Of a stretch of 64,000 nucleotides of DNA, positions 9,151 to 17,794 are shown in pieces. The notes under the pieces are model-generated. The model was not told where the DNA came from. It saw nothing but the letters and a program-made list of their open reading frames with translations, and searched no databases. The first letter of the stretch is position 1. Every line of letters starts with the position of its first letter. Source of the DNA: Salinilacihabitans rarus (GTDB taxonomy: Archaea > Halobacteriota > Halobacteria > Halobacteriales > Natrialbaceae); assembly GCF_024296665.1 (NCBI RefSeq), contig NZ_CP100762.1, positions 1,612,001 through 1,676,000 on the forward strand. The letters are read 5' to 3'. The translations under genes were made by a program, and so were the position numbers.

Positions 9151-10389
9151 ATGAACGGTGCCGACCGCGAGCGGAAGGCGTCGGGGTTCAAAGTGCGCAC
9201 GGGCGTCGACGAGGCGCGATCGATTCTCGGGGACGCGGTGGCCAGTCTCGACGCCGACTCCGAGCGGGTCCGACTGGAGGAGGCCGACGGACGGGTCCTC
9301 GCGGAGTCGATCGACGCGGCGCGTGACGTCCCCCACTACGAGCGAGCGGCGATGGACGGCTACGCCGTCCGCGCCGCGGACACGTTCGGGGCGTCGGCGC
9401 GCTCGCCCGCCGTCGTCCGGACGGACGAGGGCGACGCCCTCGAACCCGGAACCGCGATCCGCGTCCACACCGGCAGCGCCCTCCCCGAGGGGGCGGACGC
9501 CGTCGTGATGATCGAGCACGTCGAGGAGGTCGAGTCGACGGGCGAACTCGAAGTCGAGGACGCGGTCGCCGAGGGCGAGAACGTCGCGCCCGTCGGCGAA
9601 GACGTCGCGGCCGGCCAGCACCTCTACGAGGCGGGCCACCGGCTCCGGCCGTCGGACCTCGGGCTGTTGCGGTCGGTCGGCCGCGAGCGCGTGGCGGTCA
9701 CACGCCGCCCGACCGTCGGCGTGATCCCGACGGGCGAGGAACTCGTCCGCGAGGACCCCGGCCCCGGCGAGGTGATCGAGACGAACGGGCTGACGGTCTC
9801 GCGACTCGTCGAGCGCTGGGGCGGCCGGGCGACCTACCGCGACGTGGTGACCGACGACGCGGCGGCGCTGCGAGCGGCGATCGAGCGCGACCTCACGACG
9901 GACGTGATCGTGACGACCGGCGGGTCGTCGGTCGGCCAGCGCGACCTCCTGCCGGAGGTGCTCGACGACCGCGGCGAGGTGCTCGTCCACGGCGTCGGGC
10001 TCAAACCCGGCCACCCCGTCTGTCTCGGGATCGTCGAGGACACCCCCGTGCTCGCGCTACCGGGCTACCCCGTGGCGTGTATCGTCAACGCCGTGCAGTT
10101 CCTCCGGCCGACGCTCGCGTGGCTTCAGGGACGCGAACCGGCACCCATGCCGACGGTCGCGGCGCGCCTCGACCGCAAGATCGCGAGCGAGCCCGGCACC
10201 CGGACGTTCGCCCGGGTCTCCCTCGAAGCGCGCGACGGCGAGCGCGTGGCGACCCCGACGCGGGCCGGCGGATCGGGCGTCCTCTCGAGCGTCGCGCTCG
10301 CGGACGGCTGGGTGGTCGTCGCCGACGACCGCGAGGGCATCCCCGAGGGCGAGACGGTGCCCGTCGAGATCTGGGAGGCGAATCCGTAG
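9151..10389 (+). CDS. moeA: Molybdopterin molybdotransferase MoeA
   Basis: A 412-residue protein with the MoeA domains in order: I/II (AAMDGYAVRAADTFG, PEGADAVVMIEHVEE), the MogA-like domain III (GVIPTGEELV, VIVTTGGSSVGQRDLLPEVL, ALPGYPVACIVNAVQFLRP), and a C-terminal beta domain. MoeA inserts molybdate or tungstate into adenylated molybdopterin. The ATG at 9151 follows a TTTTCACC-like promoter element by about 28 bases, which suits a leaderless transcript. A second, longer MoeA lies nearby (11150-13003). The tungstate transporter at the left end supplies the matching metal. Confidence 0.93.
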   Translation: MNGADRERKASGFKVRTGVDEARSILGDAVASLDADSERVRLEEADGRVLAESIDAARDVPHYERAAMDGYAVRAADTFGASARSPAVVRTDEGDALEPGTAIRVHTGSALPEGADAVVMIEHVEEVESTGELEVEDAVAEGENVAPVGEDVAAGQHLYEAGHRLRPSDLGLLRSVGRERVAVTRRPTVGVIPTGEELVREDPGPGEVIETNGLTVSRLVERWGGRATYRDVVTDDAAALRAAIERDLTTDVIVTTGGSSVGQRDLLPEVLDDRGEVLVHGVGLKPGHPVCLGIVEDTPVLALPGYPVACIVNAVQFLRPTLAWLQGREPAPMPTVAARLDRKIASEPGTRTFARVSLEARDGERVATPTRAGGSGVLSSVALADGWVVVADDREGIPEGETVPVEIWEANP

Positions 10390-10397
10390 GGCCGCGA

Positions 10398-10925
10398 TCA
10401 GTGCAGCGTCCCCTCGCGGTGTTCGGCGTCGTAGGCGAACAGCGCGTAGCCGACCTCGGCCGGCGAGAAGCCGGTTCGGGCGGCGATCTCGCGGATCGGT
10501 CCGATCATCGCGACGTAGTCGGCGGCGTCGAACGACTCCTTGCGGCCGTCGAGGTAGTCGAACCGGTCGAGCGTCGCCCACACCCGCGTGTCGACGACGG
10601 CGTGGCGCGACGGGTCGAGCGCGGTCAGCACGCAGGAGGCCGTCGGCGCCTTGAACCCCCGCAACCCCGAGAGCAACTGGATCTTCGAGAAGTCGTCGTC
10701 GACGGCGAGGACGTTCCCGGTGACCGTCCGACACCGCTCCCCGGGGTTCGACTCGACGTGGTAGGCGCTGCGCGTCGAGGACTCGGAGGCGATCTCGTAC
10801 AGTTGCTCGCGGGTGAGATACCCCTGCTCGCGGTACCGCTCGCCGAAGGCGTCCAGTCGCTCGGGCAGCACGCCCTGCGTCTCGGCGTACCGGTCCAGAT
10901 ACTCCGCAACGAGGTCGCGGTCCAT
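10398..10925 (-). CDS. Conserved haloarchaeal protein of unknown function
   Basis: A 175-residue soluble acidic protein that I do not recognise with certainty. The segment GFKAPTASCVLTALDPSRHAV followed by VDTRVWATL looks like the helix-hairpin-helix/Asp region of HhH-GPD DNA glycosylases (a Lys-Ala-Pro-Thr helix followed by VDTR-V), but the rest of that fold is not obvious. It lies between the two moeA genes on the opposite strand. A DNA glycosylase-like role is a weak guess only; the coding call is firm from codon use. Confidence 0.7.
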   Translation of the reverse strand: MDRDLVAEYLDRYAETQGVLPERLDAFGERYREQGYLTREQLYEIASESSTRSAYHVESNPGERCRTVTGNVLAVDDDFSKIQLLSGLRGFKAPTASCVLTALDPSRHAVVDTRVWATLDRFDYLDGRKESFDAADYVAMIGPIREIAARTGFSPAEVGYALFAYDAEHREGTLH

Positions 10926-11149
10926 GCGTCGAGTAACCGGACCGACGGGTAGAGAAACTGTTCGTTTCGGCTCGTCGGCGGGCGCCCGTGGGTGGACGGG
11001 CAGGCGACACGCGGGACCGCGTGTCGCGCGACCGCGGCCCGCACCGTGGCCGTCGTCGGGGCACGCTCCGTCCGGCCGCGCTCGTATACGACCCCGCCGC
11101 CGACGGGACGGCGACGGACGTTTTTACTTCCCCGACGCCAACGGCCAGT

Positions 11150-13003
11150 ATGGACCGCAAGGAGTTTCGCGACCTCGCCTCGCCCGCCGACGCGCGCGAG
11201 GCGATCCGTGCGCTGTCGCTCGGGGCCGGGACCGAACGCGTCCCCCTCGCGGAGGCGCGCGGGCGGGTGCTCGCCGAACGGATCGACGCCGACCTCGACG
11301 TCCCCGGCTTCGACCGGGCGAGCCTCGACGGCTACGCGCTCCGGGCCCGGGACACGTTCGGCGCCGACGAGGCCGATCCGGCCGACCTCGCGGTCGTCGG
11401 CGAGGTACACGCCGGCGAGGAGCCGTCGCTCGACGTCGGCGATGGCGAGGCCGTCGAAATCTCGACCGGGGCGGTGATGCCGCCGGGCGCGGACGCGATG
11501 GTGCCCGTGGAGCGAACGGATCTCGACGACGGACGCGTCCGCGTGCGCACCTCGGTCGCCCCCGGCGACAACGTCATGTTCGCCGGCGCGGACGTCGCCG
11601 CGGGCGAGCGCGCGCTCGGCCCCGGCACGCGGCTCACCCCCCGCGAGGTCGGCCTGCTGTCCGCGCTCGGGGTCGAGGAGGTCCCCGTGCGGGCACGGCC
11701 GCGGGTCGGCATCGTCTCGACGGGCGACGAACTCGTCCGGCCCGGCGAGAAACTGCGCAGCGAGCGCGGGGAGATCTACGACGTCAACAGCTACAGCATC
11801 GCGGCGGGCGTCGAGGACGCCGGCGGCGAGGCCGTCCTCTACCCGCACGCGGGCGACGACCGCGAGGAGATGGAACGGCTCCTCCGGGAGGCCGCCGACG
11901 AGTGTGACCTCGTACTCTCGTCGGGGTCGACCAGCGCGAGCGCCGTCGACGTCATCTACCGCGTGATCGAGGAACGCGGCGAGTTGCTGCTCCACGGCGT
12001 GAGCGTCAAGCCGGGCAAGCCGATGCTCGTCGGCCGACTCGACGACTCCGCGTACGTCGGCCTCCCCGGCTACCCCGTCTCGGCGATGATGGTCTTCCGG
12101 ACGTTCGTCGCGCCCGCGATCCGCGGGGCCGCGGGGCTGCCCGAACCCGCCGCGGCGACCGTCGCGGGCCGGATGGCGATTCAGGCGCGCTCCGAGCAGG
12201 GCCGGCACCGACTGCTGCCGGTCGGCCTGCTGGCGGACGGCGACGGCGGGACGCTCGTCTACCCCGTCGACAAGGGCAGCGGCGCGACCACCACCCTCGC
12301 CGAGGCCGACGGCGTCGTCGAGGTCGACGCCGGCACCGACTACCTCGAAGCGGGCGAGTCGGTCGATGTCGCGCTGTTCTCGGCGGACGTCCGCCCGCCG
12401 ACGCTGTTCGGCGTCGGCGAGGACGACCCCACGTTGAACCGGCTGCTGGATCGCCTCGGGAACCCGCGGTACCTCCCGGTCGGCTCGCGGCCGGCGCTGC
12501 GACGGCTCCGCGAGGGCGTCCCCGACGTGGCGGTCGTCGCCGGCCCCCTCGACCGCGCGGTCGAGGGGGCGAAACTGGGCGGGTGGAGCCGCGAGTGGGG
12601 GCTGGTCGTCCCCGCGGACGACCCCGACGGGATCGGGGGGCTCGCGGACCTCGTCGAGCGCGACCTCCGGTTCGTCAACCGGACGACCGACTCCGGACTG
12701 CGGACGAGCCTCGGGAACGCCGTCGCGGAACTGGCGGACGAGCGCGACACCGAGCGCCGCGCGCTCGTGGCGGCGATCGACGGCTTCGACCTCGGCCTGC
12801 GCGCCCACGAGAGCCCCGCCCGGCGGGTGCTCGCCGGCGAGGCCGACGCGGGGCTGGGCCTGCGCGAGACGGCCGACCGCCTCGACCTCGGGTTCGTCCC
12901 GCTGGGCGAGCAGCGCGTCCGGGTTCTCGCGAACCCCGAGCGGCGCGAGAAACCGGGCGTCCGCGAACTCGCGGCGGCCCTCGACGAGGTAGGCGGAGCC
13001 TGA
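11150..13003 (+). CDS. MoeA fused to a C-terminal substrate-binding-type domain
   Basis: A 617-residue protein. Residues about 1-400 are MoeA (SLDGYALRARDTFG, MPPGADAMVPVERTD, GIVSTGDELVRPGEK, DLVLSSGSTSASAVDVIYR, GLPGYPVSAMMVF). Residues about 410-617 match the periplasmic-binding-protein-like module of the MoeA-PBP proteins (LFGVGEDDPTLNRLLDRLG, VAVVAGPLDRAVEG, GLGLRETADRLDLGFVPLG). This fusion is common in archaea. The appended domain may sense metal or pterin. Many species carry two MoeA types that may divide tungsten and molybdenum; that is inference here. A TTTTTACTT promoter element lies about 28 bases before the ATG. Confidence 0.92.
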   Translation: MDRKEFRDLASPADAREAIRALSLGAGTERVPLAEARGRVLAERIDADLDVPGFDRASLDGYALRARDTFGADEADPADLAVVGEVHAGEEPSLDVGDGEAVEISTGAVMPPGADAMVPVERTDLDDGRVRVRTSVAPGDNVMFAGADVAAGERALGPGTRLTPREVGLLSALGVEEVPVRARPRVGIVSTGDELVRPGEKLRSERGEIYDVNSYSIAAGVEDAGGEAVLYPHAGDDREEMERLLREAADECDLVLSSGSTSASAVDVIYRVIEERGELLLHGVSVKPGKPMLVGRLDDSAYVGLPGYPVSAMMVFRTFVAPAIRGAAGLPEPAAATVAGRMAIQARSEQGRHRLLPVGLLADGDGGTLVYPVDKGSGATTTLAEADGVVEVDAGTDYLEAGESVDVALFSADVRPPTLFGVGEDDPTLNRLLDRLGNPRYLPVGSRPALRRLREGVPDVAVVAGPLDRAVEGAKLGGWSREWGLVVPADDPDGIGGLADLVERDLRFVNRTTDSGLRTSLGNAVAELADERDTERRALVAAIDGFDLGLRAHESPARRVLAGEADAGLGLRETADRLDLGFVPLGEQRVRVLANPERREKPGVRELAAALDEVGGA

Positions 13004-13088
13004 ACGCGGCGCCGGCCGCGTATCACCGTCGACGACAGTCAGACGGCTCGAAGTAGCGGTTTTACCTGTTCGCGGTGTACGACCCTTG

Positions 13089-13742
13089 ATGTCGACGATC
13101 GCCGAGTTCCGTATCCCGGCGGCCGACAGCGTGATGTCGGCCACGTTCGAGCGCGCGCCGGAGGCTACGTTCGAGTTCGAGTCCTCCGTGTCGAAGTCGC
13201 TCCCGTCGCTGTGGGTCTCCGGCGTCGACCCGGGTACGATCGAACCGGCGTTCGAGGCCGACCCGTCGATCGAGTCGTCCGAACTGCTCGTCGAGACCGA
13301 CGACCGCCTGCTGTACGACGTCGAGTACGCCGACTCCGTCCATCTGTACGACGACCTGCTGGCCGACGGCGGGTCGCTGCTCGACGTCTACGGCGCCGAC
13401 GGCTGGTGGCGGATCAAGATGCGATTTCGGAACCGGGAGGAACTCGGCCGGACCCACGACCGCCTCGTCGAGCGTGGCGTGAACGCCGACCTCGCGCGCG
13501 TGACGAACGTCGAGCGGCTGACGACCGCCGACACGCAACTGACGGCCGAACAGCAGGAGGCGCTCGAAGCGGCCCTCGAGTACGGCTACTTCGAGATCCC
13601 GCGGGGCATCTCGATGGAGGACCTCGCGGCGGAACTCGGGATCTCCCACCAGGCGCTCTCCGAGCGCCTGCGACGGGCCTACGAGACGCTGGTCGACGCC
13701 GAGTTGCGGGTGCAAAACGAGCCGCCGAACACGGAGAGCTAG
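13089..13742 (+). CDS. Bacterio-opsin activator-type HTH regulator
   Basis: A 217-residue haloarchaeal regulator. The N-terminal part (about 1-150) is the diverged sensor-like region typical of Bat/HTH-10 proteins. The C-terminal HTH-10 domain covers about 155-210: LTAEQQEALEAALEYGYFEIPR, then ISMEDLAAELGISHQALSERLRR. The ATG at 13089 is preferred over a TTG three bases upstream. Target genes are unknown. The 3' end overlaps the convergent HAD gene by four bases. A TTTTACC element about 25 bases before the ATG suggests a leaderless mRNA. Confidence 0.88.
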   Translation: MSTIAEFRIPAADSVMSATFERAPEATFEFESSVSKSLPSLWVSGVDPGTIEPAFEADPSIESSELLVETDDRLLYDVEYADSVHLYDDLLADGGSLLDVYGADGWWRIKMRFRNREELGRTHDRLVERGVNADLARVTNVERLTTADTQLTAEQQEALEAALEYGYFEIPRGISMEDLAAELGISHQALSERLRRAYETLVDAELRVQNEPPNTES

Positions 13743-14368
13743 AACAGTTCGTCGAAGGAGGTGACGCGGTAGTCCCCGAGCACGCAGCGGCCGCGCCGTT
13801 CGTGGCCGACGCGCTCGACGTGGATGGCGTCCAGCCCGGCGTTCCAGGCGGCGCCGACGTCGCAGGAGCCGTCGCCGGCGAGGACGCCCGCGTGGCCGTT
13901 GTGGCCGACGCCGATGTCCGTCATCGCGCGCTCGACCGGCGTCGGGTCGGGCTTCCACCCCGTCTCCTCCGTACAGCAGACGGTCGTGTCGAACCAGTCG
14001 CGGATCCCCACGTGGTCGAGCACCGGGTCGGCGAGGAACTGCTGGCAGTGCGTGACGAGGCCGACGGGGACGTCGAGGTCGCCGACGAAGGCGGCGTCGT
14101 CGTGGAGGTAGGTCTGCTCGGCCCGGACCATCGGGTCCTCCTCGGCGTGAAACGCCGTCCAGAACGCCGCCGGGTCGATCCCCCACGCCTCCAGCTGGCG
14201 GTCCCGAGAGCCGGTCAGTCCGTTCCAGAGGACGTCGGCCTGCTGGTCGGTGAACTCGACGCCGAGACGGTCGCCGACGCGGTCGAACACCTCACGGGTG
14301 TAGGACCACTCGACGTCGACCAGCGTTCCGTCGAGGTCGAGCAACCAGAAGTCGTACTCGGAGACCAT
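13739..14368 (-). CDS. HAD-family hydrolase
   Basis: A 209-residue haloacid dehalogenase-type phosphatase. Motif I is LLDLDGTLVD (residues 10-19), motif II is in GLVTHCQQF, the lysine of motif III is in TGWKPDPTPVERAM, and motif IV is LAGDGSCDVGAAWNAGLDAI. The cap is of the small helical (subfamily I) type. Phosphoglycolate phosphatase-like substrates are usual but not provable here. It has a short upstream gap to the next block and overlaps the regulator gene tail to tail. Confidence 0.88.
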   Translation of the reverse strand: MVSEYDFWLLDLDGTLVDVEWSYTREVFDRVGDRLGVEFTDQQADVLWNGLTGSRDRQLEAWGIDPAAFWTAFHAEEDPMVRAEQTYLHDDAAFVGDLDVPVGLVTHCQQFLADPVLDHVGIRDWFDTTVCCTEETGWKPDPTPVERAMTDIGVGHNGHAGVLAGDGSCDVGAAWNAGLDAIHVERVGHERRGRCVLGDYRVTSFDELF

Positions 14369-14438
14369 CGGGACGGTGCAATAGCACCTTCCGGTGTAAG
14401 TGTTTATCGCCTGCGCCCGACGCGGCTGCCCCCGCTCG

Positions 14439-15437
14439 CTACCTCGCCCCGGTGTCCACGCGCGGGTCCAGCACCGAGTACGCCAGATCCTGCAGGACGT
14501 TCCCCACGACGCCGGTCGCGACGATCACCATCGTCCCGCCCATCAACACGGGGAGGTCGCGCGTCCACACCGCGTTGTAGAACAACAGCCCGAGGCCGTC
14601 GATGCCGAACAGCGCCTCCAGGACGAAGACCGCGATGGCGAGCAGCGCCAGCGTCTCGGCGAACGCGAGCGAGACCAGCGGGATCGCCGCGTTCCGCAGG
14701 ACGTGCCGGGCGACCGCGAGGCGGCCGCCGCCTTTCGCCCGGATCTGCTTTGCGCGGTCGGTCGAGACGTACTGCAGCGAGTACGCCCGCGAGTAGCTGA
14801 CCATCCCGGCCAGCAGCGTCGACGTCACGAGCAGCGTCGGGAGGACGTACTCGTAGGCGAACGGCAACTGGTAGCTCTCGATCGTCGGCGGGTCCCGGCG
14901 GATGCTGAACGCCGGCTCGTACCGGAGGAACACGGTGCCGATCGCGGCGACGACCATCACGCCGATCCAGAAGTTCGGCAGCCCGAACGTCAGGTACGTC
15001 GCGCCGCGGGTCGTCCGGTCGCCGATGGTCCGGTCGGTCGTCGCGACGGCGACGCCGACGAGCAGGCCGGCGAGCAGCGCCAGCCCGAGCGCCGGAATCA
15101 CGTACGACGCCGTCCGGAGCGTCGCCCGCATCACCGTGGGGAACGCCTCGGCGCCGGTGTGGTACGACTCGCCCCACTGCAGCGTGAACATGTTGGTCAT
15201 CCAGTCGACGTACTGCTCGTGGAGGGGCCGGTCCAGCCCGCGCTCGGCGAGGTACTGCTCGCGCACCTCGGCGACCGCCTCGGGGTCGTAGTCCGGCCCG
15301 CGGCTCGCGCTGGCGAGGAGCGACCCGAGGCGGTAGTCGCGGGTCATCGTGAACATAGCGAACACCAGCGAGAGCACGGCCCAGATGGCGACCACCCCGG
15401 CGACGATCCGCCGGAGGACGAGTCGCCGGAGGCTCAC
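14439..15437 (-). CDS. dppB: Dipeptide/oligopeptide ABC transporter permease, DppB type
   Basis: A 332-residue membrane protein starting at GTG 15437 with about six transmembrane segments. The N-terminal LVLRRIVAGVVAIWAVLSLVF is typical of DppB/OppB. The periplasmic loop after it includes RGLDRPLHEQYVDWMTN, and the EAA coupling loop is YVSTDRAKQIRAKGGGR. The C-terminal segment has FGIDGLGLLFYNAVWTRDLP. It is transcribed divergently from dppCDF although the proteins should form one transporter. No substrate-binding lipoprotein gene is in the neighbourhood. Confidence 0.9.
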   Translation of the reverse strand: MSLRRLVLRRIVAGVVAIWAVLSLVFAMFTMTRDYRLGSLLASASRGPDYDPEAVAEVREQYLAERGLDRPLHEQYVDWMTNMFTLQWGESYHTGAEAFPTVMRATLRTASYVIPALGLALLAGLLVGVAVATTDRTIGDRTTRGATYLTFGLPNFWIGVMVVAAIGTVFLRYEPAFSIRRDPPTIESYQLPFAYEYVLPTLLVTSTLLAGMVSYSRAYSLQYVSTDRAKQIRAKGGGRLAVARHVLRNAAIPLVSLAFAETLALLAIAVFVLEALFGIDGLGLLFYNAVWTRDLPVLMGGTMVIVATGVVGNVLQDLAYSVLDPRVDTGAR

Positions 15438-15509
15438 GGGCGATCACCCGGCCGGGCGGCCGACGGAGGGGACATGCGTCGGCGGGAACGTCCGCCGCCC
15501 GTGACATAA

Positions 15510-15541
15510 GTGTTGGTGCTGAAACACCCTCAATATTTATG
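15510..15541. promoter_or_regulatory. Divergent dppB/dppCDF promoter region with inverted repeat
   Basis: Between the divergent permease genes, GTGTT (15510-15514) and AACAC (15523-15527) form a short inverted repeat. An AT-rich TATA-like stretch, AATATTTATG, follows at 15531-15540, about 40 bases before the dppC ATG. This could be an operator next to the dppC promoter. Binding by any regulator is not shown. Confidence 0.35.
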
Positions 15542-15578
15542 CTGGTCGGCTCGCGAGTACCGACGACCTTCGCCCTCG

Positions 15579-16790
15579 ATGACCGACACGTCCCCAACCG
15601 ACGTCTCCCGAGAGCCCGACGTCGCCGAGTTCGAACGGATCGACTGGGAACGCCTCGACGGCCCGTCCCGCCTGCTCTCCGCCGAGCGAATCGCCCTCGT
15701 CGTCGGCCTGTTCGTCCTCGGCGCCGTCTACCTCGCCTACCGCGTCAGGGGCAACGCCTACCTCGTGTGGCGGTGGAACGTCGGCCCCGCCGACTGGCTG
15801 CTGTTGCTCTCGGTCGTCTTCCTGATCGCCTACGGCCTCGTCCCGCTCCGGCGGAACCGCCGGACGCTCCGACGGCTCCTCGGCCGACTGCGCGCCCGCC
15901 CGCTGACGGCGCTGGCGCTCGTCTACCTCGGGGTCGTCCTCGTCGTCGGCTTCTACGGCCTCGTCGCGTTCGCCGCCGGCGAGTTGACCGACCTCACGCT
16001 GGATCGGTTCCAGCCTCCGTTCTGGAGCACCGTTCCCTACCAGGTGACCCGGACCGACTGCGCCGGCTACGTCGCCGACGGCTGGGACCTCTCCCGGCCC
16101 TGTCACGGCTCCTTGCAGTACCCGCTCGGGACCGACCGCTGGGGGTACGACATGATCGACCTCCTGATCGCGGGCGCGCGACCGGTCGTGTACCTGACGG
16201 TCGTGACCGTCGGCCTGATCGTGCCGCTGGCGACCGTCGTCGGCCTCGTCGCCGGCTACTACGGCGGCACCGTCGACGACCTCCTGATGGCCTACGTCGA
16301 CGTGCAACTCAGCGTGCCGGCGATCGTCGTCTACCTGCTCGCGTTCATGTTCGTCGGCAACTCGATGTTCCTGCTGCTGGCGGCGTTCGGCCTGCTCTCG
16401 TGGGGCGGAGTCGCGAGACTCGTCCGCAGCGAGGCCCTCCAGCGCCGCGAGGAGGGGTTCGTCCTCGCCGCGCGCGCCGTCGGCGCCCCGTCGCGGTACG
16501 TCCTCCGCCGGCACCTCCTGCCGAACGTCGCCGACACCGTCGTCCCCGCCGCGGCCCACCTGCTCGCCGTCCTCGTGCTCACCGAGGCCGGCCTCTCCTT
16601 TCTTGGGTTCAACCCCTCCTTCCAGTCGTGGGGGATGACGGTCGCCGAGGGGCTATTCTACCTGCGTCCGCCGACCATCGTCTGGTGGACCTCGACGTTC
16701 CCCGCGCTCGCGCTGGCGACGACCGTCGCGGCGGTCAAACTCGCCGGCGACGGCCTCCGTGACGTCCTCGATCCGAGGTGGGAGCCGTGA
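15579..16790 (+). CDS. dppC: Dipeptide/oligopeptide ABC transporter permease, DppC type
   Basis: A 403-residue permease, longer than usual because of an N-terminal extension with additional hydrophobic segments (about residues 40-60, 68-85 and 110-130). The core has the EAA loop (LRREGFVLAARAVGAPSRYVLRRHLLPN-like; see residues 285-315) and the typical C-terminus TEAGLSFLGFNPSFQSWG. A soluble external stretch contains TRTDCAGYVADGWDLSRP and PLGTDRWGYDMID, normal for DppC. The ATG at 15579 begins an acidic N-terminus. It overlaps the next gene by GTGA (16787-16790). Confidence 0.9.
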   Translation: MTDTSPTDVSREPDVAEFERIDWERLDGPSRLLSAERIALVVGLFVLGAVYLAYRVRGNAYLVWRWNVGPADWLLLLSVVFLIAYGLVPLRRNRRTLRRLLGRLRARPLTALALVYLGVVLVVGFYGLVAFAAGELTDLTLDRFQPPFWSTVPYQVTRTDCAGYVADGWDLSRPCHGSLQYPLGTDRWGYDMIDLLIAGARPVVYLTVVTVGLIVPLATVVGLVAGYYGGTVDDLLMAYVDVQLSVPAIVVYLLAFMFVGNSMFLLLAAFGLLSWGGVARLVRSEALQRREEGFVLAARAVGAPSRYVLRRHLLPNVADTVVPAAAHLLAVLVLTEAGLSFLGFNPSFQSWGMTVAEGLFYLRPPTIVWWTSTFPALALATTVAAVKLAGDGLRDVLDPRWEP

Positions 16791-17794
16791 GCGACCCGCT
16801 GTTGACCGTCGACGACCTCCGCGTGCGGGTCGACGCCGACGACGGCCCCGTCCAGGCCGTCGACGGGGTGGGCTTCCGGGTCGACCGCGGCGAGACCGTC
16901 TGCCTCGTCGGCGACAGCGGGAGCGGCAAGACCGTCACCTGCGAGTCGATCACGGGGCTGCGATCCGGCGCCGCGGTCGACGTCTCGGGCGAGGTCCGCT
17001 TCGACGGCCGCGACCTCCTCGCGCTCGACGAGGGGGCGCGCCGGCGGCTCCGCGGCGACCGGATCGCCTACGCCTTCCAGAACCCGCGGAGCGCGCTCGA
17101 CCCGGTCTACACCGTCGGCGACCAGATCGTCGAGGCGGTCGCCTTCCACCGCGACGTAAGCGACGCGGTGGCCCGCGAGCGCGCCGTCGACCTGCTCCGG
17201 CAGGTGGGCATCTCGCGGGCGCGAGAGCGCGTCGACCGGTATCCACACGAGTTCTCCGACGGGATGTGCCAGCGGGTCGGGATCGCCATCGCGCTCGCGG
17301 CCGAACCCGAGTTGCTGATCGCCGACGAGCCGACGTCGGCGCTCGACGTGACGATCCAGGCCCGGCTGATCGAACTGCTCGACGACCTCCGGCGCGAGCG
17401 CGCGCTGTCGATGCTGCTCGTGACCCACGACCTCCGGGTCGTCGCCGCGCTGGCCGACCGCGTCGTCGTGCTGTACGAGGGGGCGGTCGTCGAGCGCGGC
17501 CCCGTCGAGCGCGTGTTCGACCGGCCGGCCCACCCGTACACGCGGGCGCTGTTCCGGAGCTTCGCGGGCGAGCCGACCGACGGCCCGCCGGCGTCGCCCC
17601 CCGACGACGGCTGTCGTTTCCGGGCGGAGTGTCCACACGCGATTCCGGCCTGCGAGGACGGGCAGCCCCCGCTCGAACCGGTCGAGGGTGACGACGCGCA
17701 CCGCGCCGCCTGCGTCTACCACGGCCCCGGTCGCGACGCCGCGACGGTGCTGGGAGACGACGCGACGGCGAGGTGGGAGGGAAACCGTGACTGA
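16787..17794 (+). CDS. dppD: Dipeptide/oligopeptide ABC transporter ATPase, DppD type
   Basis: A 335-residue ABC ATPase. It shows Walker A GDSGSGKT, Q-loop FQNPRSALDP, signature FSDGMCQRVGIA (a D-for-G form common in DppD), Walker B LLIADEPTSALDVT and the switch His in VTHDLRVV. The C-terminal oligopeptide/dipeptide domain has cysteines in FRAECPHAIPAC and AACVYHGPG that can bind an Fe-S cluster or metal, as in related transporters. The GTG at 16787 overlapping the dppC stop is taken as start. The 3' end overlaps dppF by eight bases. Confidence 0.92.
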   Translation: MSDPLLTVDDLRVRVDADDGPVQAVDGVGFRVDRGETVCLVGDSGSGKTVTCESITGLRSGAAVDVSGEVRFDGRDLLALDEGARRRLRGDRIAYAFQNPRSALDPVYTVGDQIVEAVAFHRDVSDAVARERAVDLLRQVGISRARERVDRYPHEFSDGMCQRVGIAIALAAEPELLIADEPTSALDVTIQARLIELLDDLRRERALSMLLVTHDLRVVAALADRVVVLYEGAVVERGPVERVFDRPAHPYTRALFRSFAGEPTDGPPASPPDDGCRFRAECPHAIPACEDGQPPLEPVEGDDAHRAACVYHGPGRDAATVLGDDATARWEGNRD